Source: DATKGL01 sp035510795
Lineage (GTDB): Bacteria > Patescibacteriota > Saccharimonadia > Saccharimonadales > UBA4665
Length of the DNA: 12,374 nt
Reading direction: 5' to 3'
Assembly (NCBI GenBank): GCA_035510795.1
Contig: DATKGL010000029.1
Span: 1 to 12,374, forward strand
In this document: in pieces, positions 4,990 through 11,520 of the stretch
Numbering within the stretch: the stretch's first letter is position 1
Layout of the letters: every line of letters begins with the position of its first letter
The notes under the pieces: model-generated
Databases searched by the model: none
The model's input: only the letters and a program-made list of their open reading frames with translations
What the model was told of the DNA's origin: nothing
Program-made: the position numbers and the translations under genes

Positions 4990-7755
4990 TTAAATCTGCG
5001 GTTTGACTTCGGCCAGGGCTTGCTTCATGGTCTCGACGGTCACTCCGCTTGACTTGATAGCGCCCAGCTGAGCACTTAATTGAGTCGGGGTGATGTTGTA
5101 TATACCGCTGTCGGCCGGATTGGTCAGGTCAGGGTCGACTGAGTGATAAACGATGATCAGCCAGGTTTTAGTGGCTTGAGCCTGAGCTACCCAATCGGCG
5201 ATCTGCGCCGTGGTGGTTGTGTCGTAAACGTTTTGGACTTTGAGGTCGTAGGCGTTGAAGTTGTCTTTGCTATTTAGGCCGTCTTCGACGCCGCGGGCGG
5301 CGCTATAGTAAGACTTAACCTGCGATATAACCGACGTGTTGTATTCGCCAAACGGATAGGCGAAATCGGTAATCGGGGTGGCGGTGATGGCCTGCAGAGC
5401 GGTACGTGATGCTGACAATTCGCTAAGTACTTGAGCCGACGTCTCGGTGGTCAAGTCGGTGTGGGTAACAGTATGGGAAGCGATTTCGTTGCCATCGGTG
5501 TACATGGTCTTAATTTGGGCGCTAGTCATATAGCCGGTTTGGCCGATCTCGCTGCTGATAATAAACTGGGTCGAGTCGTAGCCGTCGGCTTGCAGGAGCG
5601 GCAGAGCCTGGGTGTACATATTGTCGTAGCCGTCGTCAAAGGTCAGCGTCACCAGCGCTCGGTTAAAGCCGACCGGCTTATAGGTTGTCATGGAAAAGTC
5701 GCTGGTTTTAAGGGTGCCGACTTTTTCAATGAAGTGATAGATCGTGACATTGACCGTTCCCTGCGGGATAACAAACTCACTGGTAAAGTTGGTCCAAGTG
5801 GCAGCTACTGCCGGCAGGCCGATGATTTGGTATACGGTCGTTCCGTCGCTCATATTAAAGACCGCGTCAACTTCACTGGCGACGTTAGATTCGTAATATT
5901 CGGAATACTTATACTGGGTGTCGGCAGTAATGTTTTGCGGCGTGAAGTACCACTTGCCGTCACCGCTGGTGTATTTAGTCATATTAACTTCCAGAGCCCG
6001 CGAACCGCTGTAGCCGCTGTTGGCTGCCAGGTAGCTAAAAGCGACCGTGTTGGTTCCCCAGCTGCTGCTGGTCCAATCCTGCGGCGCTAAGCTATTGCTT
6101 GGGTTAACTGTCGTGGCTAGCGGGTTGGGAATTAGGTTACCGCCAACTGGGTTTGAGTTATTGACTTCAACATTAACCGGCGTGGCGCTAACGCCTGATC
6201 CGCTGGTGGGGGTCACAACCGCACCGATTGAATGAGCGCCGTTAGTGGTGGCGGCACTATTCCAAGTAATGTTATAAGGACTGGTTACGACCGGGCTGCC
6301 GATGGACTTACCGTCAAGCGTATATTGAACGCTGGCAATTGAACTGACATTGGTGATCGCAGCGCTTAGCGTAACGCTGCCGCTGAGGCTGGCGCCGGCG
6401 ATCGGGCTGGTGATGGTGATCGAAGGGATCGGGGCGATAGAAGTGAGTGAAAAGTCGGATGTAGTTAAGGTCCCGACGGCACTGATTAAATGAAAGACGG
6501 TCATCTGAGTCTGTCCGGCCGGGACGACGAAGGTGTCGTTAACATGCGCCCAGGCAGTCGCGCTGGCAGCCTGTTGGCCAAGATCGACATAGGACAATGC
6601 GCCACTGGCGTTGGAATATTGGATAACGACGTCAGTCGGCACGCTGGACTTGTAGTAGTCGCTGAAGTCGTAAGTAGCGCCGGCGGTAATATTAACCGGA
6701 GTAAAGTACCACTTAGCGTCGCCGCTGGTGTATTTTGTCATATTAACCTCAACTGCCCTCATGTTGTTATAACCGGCGCTAGCCGCCAGGTAGCTGTAAG
6801 CAACCGTGTTGGTGCCCCATCCACCGGTTGACCAATCCTGAGGCGATGAACTGTTGCTTGGATTGGCAGTTGCCAGAGTTGGGTTAGGAATTAGGTTGCC
6901 GCCGGCCGGGTTAGAGTTATTGACGACAATCGTTACCGGAGTTGCCGTGATGGTTGATCCGCTGGTGGGGGTGGCCAGCGCACCAATGCTGTGGCTGCCG
7001 TTGGACGCTGAAGTGCTGTTCCAGGTCAAGCTATAGGGGCTGGATAAAACCGGGCTGCCGATATTTTGTCCATCTAGAGTGTATTGAACACTGGCAATTG
7101 AGCCGGCGTTAGTGACGCTCGAGCTAAGGCTAAGCGTGCCGCTGACATTGCCGGCAGTTGGGCTGGTAATGGTTAGAGTCGGGGTTGGAGCGACAGCGGT
7201 TAAAGAAAAGTCATCGGTTTTGAGGCTGCCAACCGAACTGATCAGATGAAATACCGTCAAAGAGGTTTGACCGGCTGGGACGACAAAGGAATCGTTAGTC
7301 TGTGCCCAAGTCGAGGGACTGGCGGCCTGCTGGCCGAGGTCGACATAGCTGAGGCTGCCGCTACTGGTGGAGTATTGAATGACAACGTCTGTCGGAACCG
7401 AAGACTGGTAGTAGTCGCTATATATATAGTTGCTACCGGCAGTAACGTTAACCGGGGCAAAGTACCACTTAGCGTCGCCGCTGGTGTAGCTGGTCATAGT
7501 AACGCCGACACCGTAGCTGCCGCTGTGGGCATCACTGCTGTTGTATGAAAAAGTTGTCGAGTTAGTGCCCCAATTACCCTGCGCCCAATTACTTGGAGCG
7601 CTGACGCTGGTCGGACTGGCTGTTTCGACGCCCGGATTGGCGATTAGGTTGGTGGCTGTTGCTGGCGTCGCCAAAGCAGCCGCCAGTGGCGCCATGGCCG
7701 TACTGGTTAACAATAACGCACTGATAAGTCCAAATATTAATCGTTTAGCGCTCAT
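4990..7755 (-). CDS. Secreted multi-domain polysaccharide deacetylase (NodB/CE4)
   Basis: This 921-residue exported protein is predicted to remove acetyl groups from an N-acetylated glycan such as peptidoglycan or an exopolysaccharide. Order of parts: signal peptide (1-34, basic MSAKR then a hydrophobic core and an Ala-rich end); carbohydrate-binding-like jelly-roll modules at about 36-188, 287-440 and 540-691, each starting NLI(A/P)NP and containing KYTSGDAKWYF-like and DFS segments; Ig-like modules at about 192-279 and 444-531 (ITSPTAG ... SVQYTLDG ... GSHSIGA); and a NodB domain at about 701-921. Catalytic motifs are intact: TFDDG (D707, D708), SHTVTH (H761, H765), YPFG (800-803) and VYH (H871). 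No C-terminal anchor or LPxTG is present, so it is secreted or held by an uncleaved signal. The ATG at 7755 gives the better signal peptide; an in-frame GTG at 7770 lies too close to AAGGAA. It has a near-consensus promoter. The linked GT2 and LCP genes suggest a shared envelope polymer. Confidence 0.92.
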   Translation of the reverse strand: MSAKRLIFGLISALLLTSTAMAPLAAALATPATATNLIANPGVETASPTSVSAPSNWAQGNWGTNSTTFSYNSSDAHSGSYGVGVTMTSYTSGDAKWYFAPVNVTAGSNYIYSDYYQSSVPTDVVIQYSTSSGSLSYVDLGQQAASPSTWAQTNDSFVVPAGQTSLTVFHLISSVGSLKTDDFSLTAVAPTPTLTITSPTAGNVSGTLSLSSSVTNAGSIASVQYTLDGQNIGSPVLSSPYSLTWNSTSASNGSHSIGALATPTSGSTITATPVTIVVNNSNPAGGNLIPNPTLATANPSNSSSPQDWSTGGWGTNTVAYSYLAASAGYNNMRAVEVNMTKYTSGDAKWYFTPVNITAGATYDFSDYYKSSVPTDVVIQYSNASGALSYVDLGQQAASATAWAHVNDTFVVPAGQTQMTVFHLISAVGTLTTSDFSLTSIAPIPSITITSPIAGASLSGSVTLSAAITNVSSIASVQYTLDGKSIGSPVVTSPYNITWNSAATTNGAHSIGAVVTPTSGSGVSATPVNVEVNNSNPVGGNLIPNPLATTVNPSNSLAPQDWTSSSWGTNTVAFSYLAANSGYSGSRALEVNMTKYTSGDGKWYFTPQNITADTQYKYSEYYESNVASEVDAVFNMSDGTTVYQIIGLPAVAATWTNFTSEFVIPQGTVNVTIYHFIEKVGTLKTSDFSMTTYKPVGFNRALVTLTFDDGYDNMYTQALPLLQADGYDSTQFIISSEIGQTGYMTSAQIKTMYTDGNEIASHTVTHTDLTTETSAQVLSELSASRTALQAITATPITDFAYPFGEYNTSVISQVKSYYSAARGVEDGLNSKDNFNAYDLKVQNVYDTTTTAQIADWVAQAQATKTWLIIVYHSVDPDLTNPADSGIYNITPTQLSAQLGAIKSSGVTVETMKQALAEVKPQI
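5683..7650 (-). repeat. In-gene tandem repeats: two jelly-roll/Ig supermodules plus a third jelly-roll
   Basis: The jelly-roll plus Ig unit spans about 252 codons and occurs twice (from 7650 and from 6897), followed by a third jelly-roll from 6138 that joins directly to the NodB domain. Copies one and two are close even in DNA: the 20-base stretch AGTACCACTTAGCGTCGCCG is identical near 6705 and 7460. The third copy has diverged in its second half (SDGTTVYQIIGLP replaces SGALSYVDLGQQ). This suggests a fairly recent duplication of one unit, or gene conversion between the first two. Confidence 0.85.
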
Positions 7756-7804
7756 AGCTTGATAAATCACTTCCTTTTTAGATAAGTATCTGAATTAAAA
7801 GTTA

Positions 7805-7832
7805 ATTATAAACAAACATTACCGTTTGTCAA
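7805..7832 (-). promoter_or_regulatory. Near-consensus promoter of the deacetylase gene
   Basis: TTGACA (7827-7832) and TATAAT (7805-7810) on the - strand match the sigma70 consensus in all twelve bases with a 16-nt spacer. The start point is expected near 7798, giving a leader of about 43 nt. Confidence 0.8.
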
Positions 7833-7840
7833 TAATGTTT
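7814..7840. promoter_or_regulatory. Operator-like dyad over the -35 of the deacetylase promoter
   Basis: AAACATTA (7814-7821) and TAATGTTT (7833-7840) are exact reverse complements around an 11-bp centre. The dyad covers the spacer and -35 hexamer, so a bound protein would block RNA polymerase. A perfect-consensus promoter is usually kept under repression, which fits. Confidence 0.4.
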
Positions 7841-7866
7841 ATAAGCAATATCATTATGCAATGTTC

Positions 7867-7895
7867 TTTACACGCCAACACTAATAGTGTAGTAT
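7867..7895 (+). promoter_or_regulatory. Promoter of the LPNTG protein-sortase unit, with a palindrome in the spacer
   Basis: TTTACA (7867-7872) and TAGTAT (7890-7895) are separated by 17 nt and match 5/6 and 4/6 of consensus. A 13-bp palindrome, ACACTAATAGTGT (7878-7890), fills the spacer and touches the -10. The start point is expected near 7902, giving a leader of about 104 nt before the ATG at 8006. Confidence 0.5.
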
Positions 7896-7931
7896 TCTTT
7901 CCTAACGAGTTAACTGGAGGGTTGAACGACG

Positions 7932-7957
7932 CTCAGCTAGTCTGAGAAGTCACTCAG
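7932..7957 (+). promoter_or_regulatory. Leader with two mutually exclusive hairpins
   Basis: CTCAG (7932-7936), CTGAG (7942-7946) and CTCAG (7953-7957) occur in a row. The middle one can pair with either neighbour, with loops of 5 or 6 nt. Such alternatives occur in attenuators and riboswitches, but the stems are only 5 bp and no known riboswitch class is recognised. Confidence 0.25.
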
Positions 7958-8005
7958 CCGTCTTAAGTGCGCTCGGAAATTAACAGGGATAAAAGGGAGA
8001 GGTAT

Positions 8006-8194
8006 ATGTATCAGACTCTAGGAGTTGGCGGGGGTGCAACTACTGCCGGTGTTGCCGGCGTAGCTTTACTACCAAACACAGGCGGTTTCCGCTTTATGTT
8101 TGTAGTTTCTGTCATCGCTCTTGCAATTGGAGCCGGCGTTTTATGCGCTTCAGCTTTCGTTGCATTCAAAAAGCGTGCTCAGGCTAATAAGTAA
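8006..8194 (+). CDS. Miniature LPxTG sortase-substrate protein
   Basis: A 62-residue protein with a complete sorting signal: LPNTG at 22-26, a hydrophobic helix at about 30-54 and a basic tail KKRAQANK. Only 21 mainly Gly/Ala/Thr/Val residues precede the motif, and there is no separate N-terminal signal peptide. The single helix with a positive C-terminal flank predicts an N-out, C-in topology, which would place LPNTG outside. Sortase cleavage after the threonine would leave a peptide of about 25 residues for attachment. The start at 8006 is fixed by GGGAGAGG, which ends 3 nt before the ATG; an upstream in-frame GTG at 7967 has no such support. A sortase follows immediately and is almost certainly the partner. 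It may be a wall-linked peptide, a minimal pilin-like unit or a sortase-regulating decoy; function is not known. Confidence 0.75.
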   Translation: MYQTLGVGGGATTAGVAGVALLPNTGGFRFMFVVSVIALAIGAGVLCASAFVAFKKRAQANK

Positions 8195-8242
8195 GCCACT
8201 AAAATAAATCTAAACTTGTTGTTAGATATGTATTCTCATGCC

Positions 8243-8866
8243 ATGAAAATCATTAAGTCTTTTAAGAAGCATGGCCTAAAAGTTATGACGATTGGCGGTA
8301 CGGCACTGATCGTTCTTAGCTTGATTGTAATAATTCCGACTCTTTATTTCCGCTATTCTCACCAGGGCACTGTCAGCCTGGCGGCAGTCATGCCCCAGGT
8401 CAAGAACATCGTCGCGCCTCAACCCGGCATTCCGCGCATATCTGGCCAGCCAATCAGCGTTTCAGTGCCGAGTGTCTGGATTAATAATGTGCCGGTCGTT
8501 GACGGCGTTTATGACGCCGCTACCGGCGATTGGAACGTCGGTTTAAGTCAGGCTCAATTTATTCCCCAGACTGCCCTGCCTAATAATATCCAGGGCGATA
8601 CTTATATTTACGGTCATTACCGGCCGGCGGTGTTTGCTTACCTGCACCATGTTGTGGCCGGTTCCAGCGCCACCGTGACGACTGCTAACGGTTACCTCTT
8701 TACCTATCAGTACGTTGGTACCTATGCTATTGCTCCTTCCGACAGTTCGGTTTTAGCGTACACCGGGGTTGGCCCGCCGATTCTAACGCTGCAGACATGT
8801 TCAGGTGATTTCTTCCAGAACCGCCAGCTCTACATTTTTGATTATGTTAGTTATCAGAAGCTCTAA
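8243..8866 (+). CDS. Sortase (LPxTG transpeptidase)
   Basis: Sortases cut surface proteins between the T and G of LPxTG-like motifs and join them to a wall or pilin amine. This 207-residue protein has a basic N-terminus, one membrane helix (about 15-35) and an extracellular sortase domain. The catalytic set is present: H125 in YIYGHYRPAVF, C186 in LTLQTCSG and R194 in NRQLYIF. The domain is short, and the class (D/E-like by the TLQTC context) cannot be fixed by eye. The ATG at 8243 gives a natural KIIKSFKKHG start before the helix. In-frame ATG 8228 and TTG 8216 are alternatives, and none has a clear ribosome binding site, so coupling to the LPNTG gene (stop at 8194) is likely. A hairpin and pyrimidine tract follow. 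Confidence 0.92.
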   Translation: MKIIKSFKKHGLKVMTIGGTALIVLSLIVIIPTLYFRYSHQGTVSLAAVMPQVKNIVAPQPGIPRISGQPISVSVPSVWINNVPVVDGVYDAATGDWNVGLSQAQFIPQTALPNNIQGDTYIYGHYRPAVFAYLHHVVAGSSATVTTANGYLFTYQYVGTYAIAPSDSSVLAYTGVGPPILTLQTCSGDFFQNRQLYIFDYVSYQKL

Positions 8867-8868
8867 CC

Positions 8869-8927
8869 AGACCAATCGGTTGCAGGCGTCGACAGTGTTA
8901 TAAACGAGCACTAAAGCACGGTCTTTT
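8869..8927 (+). terminator. Weak terminator-like structure after the sortase
   Basis: AGACC (8869-8873) can pair with GGTCT (8920-8924), enclosing a smaller AGTG/CACT stem, and is followed by TTTT and a long pyrimidine tract. The closing stem is short and the loop large, so this is tentative. Confidence 0.3.
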
Positions 8928-8930
8928 ACC

Positions 8931-8990
8931 TTTCTTTCTCTCTGTTATTTCTTTTTTTATTTCTCTTCTTACTTATATATAAAATATAGA
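8931..8990. repeat. Pyrimidine tract plus TATA tract, copy A
   Basis: Nearly 40 nt of T and C containing TCTCTGTTATT (8939-8949) are followed by TTATATATA starting at 8973. The same order and spacing occurs in copy B near 11564-11605 (34 versus 33 nt between the two landmarks). Nothing else convincing was seen between here and the small ORF ending at 9065. Confidence 0.55.
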
Positions 8991-9064
8991 AACAAAGATC
9001 ATGAACTTTTAACTTGGTTAGACATTATAAATAATATATCTGTCTCTCAAATGAGCTAAGGGCT

Positions 9065-9223
9065 TTAAACGGATTTAAATATGCCGACTATACAGAATAA
9101 CTGGTATAGCAGGTAAAACAAGGCCAAACCGCTTAAAATGGCTATGCCGGTCTTTTTGAAGTAGGAATGAGTAGTTAATTTATGCAATTCTCGCAGTAGT
9201 TGTTTCTTGGGTGACTTTTTCAT
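9065..9223 (-). CDS. 52-aa one-helix membrane protein coupled to the glycosyltransferase
   Basis: A short ORF beginning MKKSPKKQLLRELHKLTTHS, with a very basic first 25 residues, then one hydrophobic helix (about 25-48), ending FKSV. Its ATG lies one base after the stop of the glycosyltransferase (TAA-C-ATG), a classic arrangement for translational coupling. The basic N-terminus predicts a cytoplasmic N-terminus. No family is recognised. By position it could be a small accessory subunit of the synthase, in the way IcaD or PgaD accompany IcaA or PgaC, but those are larger with two helices, so this is only an analogy. It is too short for many gene finders and could be missed in annotation. Confidence 0.6.
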   Translation of the reverse strand: MKKSPKKQLLRELHKLTTHSYFKKTGIAILSGLALFYLLYQLFCIVGIFKSV

Positions 9224-9224
9224 G

Positions 9225-10448
9225 TTAAGCCATATCCTTGAGCGCCAGCTCGTTTAGGGCGTAGCGGCGGCCTTCGGTTGACCAGCCCTTAGATGTCTGT
9301 TTAAACCTCCGCAGAATAACTACTTCAACAAAGGCCATACAAAAGATCGACAGTTCCAGCCAGCGCAGGAAGTAAAAATACGGCAGTGAGGCCAGAGCGC
9401 TCAGGCGCCTGATGGCCAGAGCTGAGAAGAAAGCCAACAGACTGACGATAAAGAAATCAAGTATCAGAATTACCGGTATGACTATCCACTTGCCGGTCGT
9501 CAGGATAACCAGCGGTACCAAGATAAACATCTGGAATAGATAAAAGGCCATTTCCAGCAGCTGCAGGCCGATACTGAAATCGATGGCTTGGGGTTTAATG
9601 CCGATACGGTATTTAACGACTCCCTGGAAGAAGCCTCTTTGCCAGCGGGCGGTTTGTTTGCAGAAATCTTTAAGTGTTTGCGGGTCCTGGGTATAGTTAA
9701 CGGCTTCGGGGATAAACATGATCTTCCCGAGTTTTTTACGATGGACTTGAAGAGTGATATCAAAGTCTTCAGTCAGACTGTCAACGTTAAAATCCAGGTC
9801 TTTGATAATGGCGGTGCGAAAACATGTAATCGGCCCGGGAAAGACCGAGATCATATTAAACCAGGATTGAGCCCGGCGGATAATATGCTGCGAGTAAGTA
9901 TAAGTAAACGACCGGTAATGGGAGATCCAGTTGCCGCGCAGACTTTGAACGAAGCCGACGGCGACGGCGTATTTATCGCCTGTCAGTTTACGGCGGTAAA
10001 TTCGGAAGTAATCCTTGCCGAAGACACTGTCGGCATCGGCTATGTGCAGCCAATAGTAGCGTGATTCGATATCAAACTTCTTGATGGCTTTAATAACGGC
10101 TCCGGCTTTACCGCTGCGCTTAACTGTCAGGACATGATCTTTGCCGAGTAGCTCGGTCGCTTTTAAGCGGGTTTTATCGGTTGAGGCATCATTGACAACG
10201 TAAATGTCTTCCCTGGCTTGACCGGCGGCAATAGCTGATTTGATAGTAGTCTGAATTATCAGTTCTTCGTTATGCCCGGGTAGCAGCAACGCCAGTTTCT
10301 TTTTGTAGATTCTGGGACGTAGCGGTTTGGGCAGCACCCTGACATAGGACACCTGGTAGGTATAAAATTTATGACCGTCCAGCGAAGACTTTTCAATAAG
10401 TCTGCGGGTAGAACGAATCAACGTCCTGGGTCTGGTTGCCTCTGTCAT
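9225..10448 (-). CDS. Processive GT2 glycosyltransferase (hyaluronan/PNAG synthase-like)
   Basis: This family polymerises nucleotide sugars on the inner face of the membrane and passes the chain out through its own helices. The 407-residue protein has a soluble GT-A domain at about 50-285 and three or four hydrophobic segments at about 292-316, 320-346 and 354-380. Motifs: LLLPGHNEE (54-62), VVNDASTDKT with D87, IADAD (136-140, the metal-binding DxD), TEDFD with the likely base D228, and QTARW (265-269) of processive enzymes. There is no N-terminal helix before the GT domain, unlike PgaC/IcaA. The substrate cannot be read from sequence; a linked NodB deacetylase would fit an N-acetylhexosamine polymer. 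The ATG has AAGGTG 2 nt upstream and an extended -10 promoter. A 52-residue membrane ORF follows after one base. Confidence 0.93.
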   Translation of the reverse strand: MTEATRPRTLIRSTRRLIEKSSLDGHKFYTYQVSYVRVLPKPLRPRIYKKKLALLLPGHNEELIIQTTIKSAIAAGQAREDIYVVNDASTDKTRLKATELLGKDHVLTVKRSGKAGAVIKAIKKFDIESRYYWLHIADADSVFGKDYFRIYRRKLTGDKYAVAVGFVQSLRGNWISHYRSFTYTYSQHIIRRAQSWFNMISVFPGPITCFRTAIIKDLDFNVDSLTEDFDITLQVHRKKLGKIMFIPEAVNYTQDPQTLKDFCKQTARWQRGFFQGVVKYRIGIKPQAIDFSIGLQLLEMAFYLFQMFILVPLVILTTGKWIVIPVILILDFFIVSLLAFFSALAIRRLSALASLPYFYFLRWLELSIFCMAFVEVVILRRFKQTSKGWSTEGRRYALNELALKDMA

Positions 10449-10472
10449 AACACCTTAAATTAAGTTTAAGTT

Positions 10473-10501
10473 ATTATACCAGTATATCGCTAAGTAAGCA
10501 A
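10473..10501 (-). promoter_or_regulatory. Extended -10 promoter of the glycosyltransferase gene
   Basis: TGG-TATAAT (10473-10481) on the - strand, with TTGCTT (10496-10501) 17 nt upstream. The spacer carries TATATCGCTA (10483-10492), the ten-base core of the palindrome at 2006-2027. The start point is expected near 10466. The rest of the gap to 10581 shows nothing clear. Confidence 0.6.
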
Positions 10502-10581
10502 TGTTATTACAAAGATAATTAGAATACTTTCAAGTACCCCAAATTTTGAACACCTTTGTCTGCATCTAGGCTGCAACAAAA

Positions 10582-11412
10582 CTAGTTCAACTTGAATGAT
10601 TCAAGTAGCGTCAGAACCTGCTGGAAGATCTGAGTGCTCTGCCAGGTCGAATCGGTAATGCTCAGTGGTGTCTCGCCTGAACCGGTGCAGGCAGTTGTAG
10701 TGCACTGATAGAAACTGGCAGTGATAATCGGGTCCAGCCCGCTCAAGTAGCTGGCATTGAGAGATTCATTAGCCGTAAACGATTGGCCGCCAGTAATGAT
10801 TACTTCTTCAAAGACGCCGGCGGTTTTAGCGGAGCCGTTGCTAAAATGAACATAGCTTAAGTACGGATATGAATACTGGTTGGCGGTCGGCGCGCTGTAA
10901 GCGATTTGGGTTGATGCCAGAGCTTCAATCGGCGCATTGGCACTGAGCTCATTGATGGCCATATTACCAGGGCGGACCTGCACAACTATCTTTCCGGTGG
11001 CGCTAGTACCACTAGCACTTGCCATTGATGATAACGGCGAAGTGACGGTGATAGTGCCATCACTAGTATTGTCATTGCTGGGCGGAGAAACTGACCAAGA
11101 AGATGGGTAGTTAAAAGTTAAGTTGAGATCGGTGCCATTTGAAACGTACTGGGGAGTGGTGGTGGCGGCAACGGTCGGAGCAGCCGGGACGGATGTTTTT
11201 GAGGTTGAGTGAGTGGCAGGTTTGTTCGACTTATTGCCCTTAACTATTAAGTAGCTGGCTCCAACAGCCGCCGCAAACACGATTACGCCTACGATAATAA
11301 AGATTAACCGCGGCGGCATCTTGTCGCGGTGACTACGTTTTTTATAATACAGCGGCTCGACGTAATTCGAGTCGTCGCTTGGCTTCGGTTTTATTGATTT
11401 CTTTAATGGCAT
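10582..11412 (-). CDS. Membrane-anchored extracellular protein, unknown domain
   Basis: A 276-residue protein with a basic cytoplasmic N-terminus (1-34), one membrane helix (about 36-57), a Thr/Ser/Pro/Ala-rich linker (about 60-90) and an extracellular domain of about 180 residues. The domain opens with LNLTFNYPSSWSVSPP, a pattern seen at the start of PsbP-like and related lipoprotein domains in which a beta strand carries a (Y/F)P-x2-W turn. This likeness is weak and I do not assign the family. Two cysteines (FYQCTTTACTG) close together near the C-terminus could form a disulphide. AAAGGG lies 11 nt before the ATG. It has its own promoter and reads in the same direction as the GT2 gene, 133 bp upstream of it, with no clear terminator between. 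Confidence 0.8.
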   Translation of the reverse strand: MPLKKSIKPKPSDDSNYVEPLYYKKRSHRDKMPPRLIFIIVGVIVFAAAVGASYLIVKGNKSNKPATHSTSKTSVPAAPTVAATTTPQYVSNGTDLNLTFNYPSSWSVSPPSNDNTSDGTITVTSPLSSMASASGTSATGKIVVQVRPGNMAINELSANAPIEALASTQIAYSAPTANQYSYPYLSYVHFSNGSAKTAGVFEEVIITGGQSFTANESLNASYLSGLDPIITASFYQCTTTACTGSGETPLSITDSTWQSTQIFQQVLTLLESFKLN

Positions 11413-11435
11413 AAGTCTGTTTGCCCTTTAACTAA

Positions 11436-11464
11436 ATTATACGCTGGTATTGCTGGATTATTAA
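11436..11464 (-). promoter_or_regulatory. Promoter of the membrane-anchored protein gene
   Basis: TATAAT (11436-11441) and TTAATA (11459-11464) on the - strand are separated by 17 nt. The start point near 11429 gives a leader of about 17 nt. Confidence 0.55.
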
Positions 11465-11520
11465 CCAAGTATAGTTTTAATTCTGGTTCAATGCCCTTCA
11501 GTTTGAACCTTTTATTTGCA

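Noticed and set aside
5431..6090. 219-codon open frame on the + strand
   Set aside because: It is antisense to the deacetylase jelly-roll and NodB region, lacks a ribosome binding site and owes its length to the GC-rich repeat codons of the real gene.
4990..7755. CRISPR-like or satellite repeats suggested by repeated short DNA patches
   Set aside because: The repeats have a period of about 755 bp, stay in frame and encode duplicated protein domains, so they are protein-module repeats.
9588..10064. 158-codon open frame on the + strand
   Set aside because: Antisense shadow of the GT2 catalytic domain, whose motifs are intact on the - strand.
10520..10581. Terminator for the membrane-anchored protein near TGCATCTAGGCTGCA
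   Set aside because: The stem is only 4 bp and no T-run follows on the - strand.
10590..10604. Perfect hairpin CTTGAATCATTCAAG
   Set aside because: It lies within the last codons of the gene (LESFK) and lacks a T-run, so coding chance explains it.
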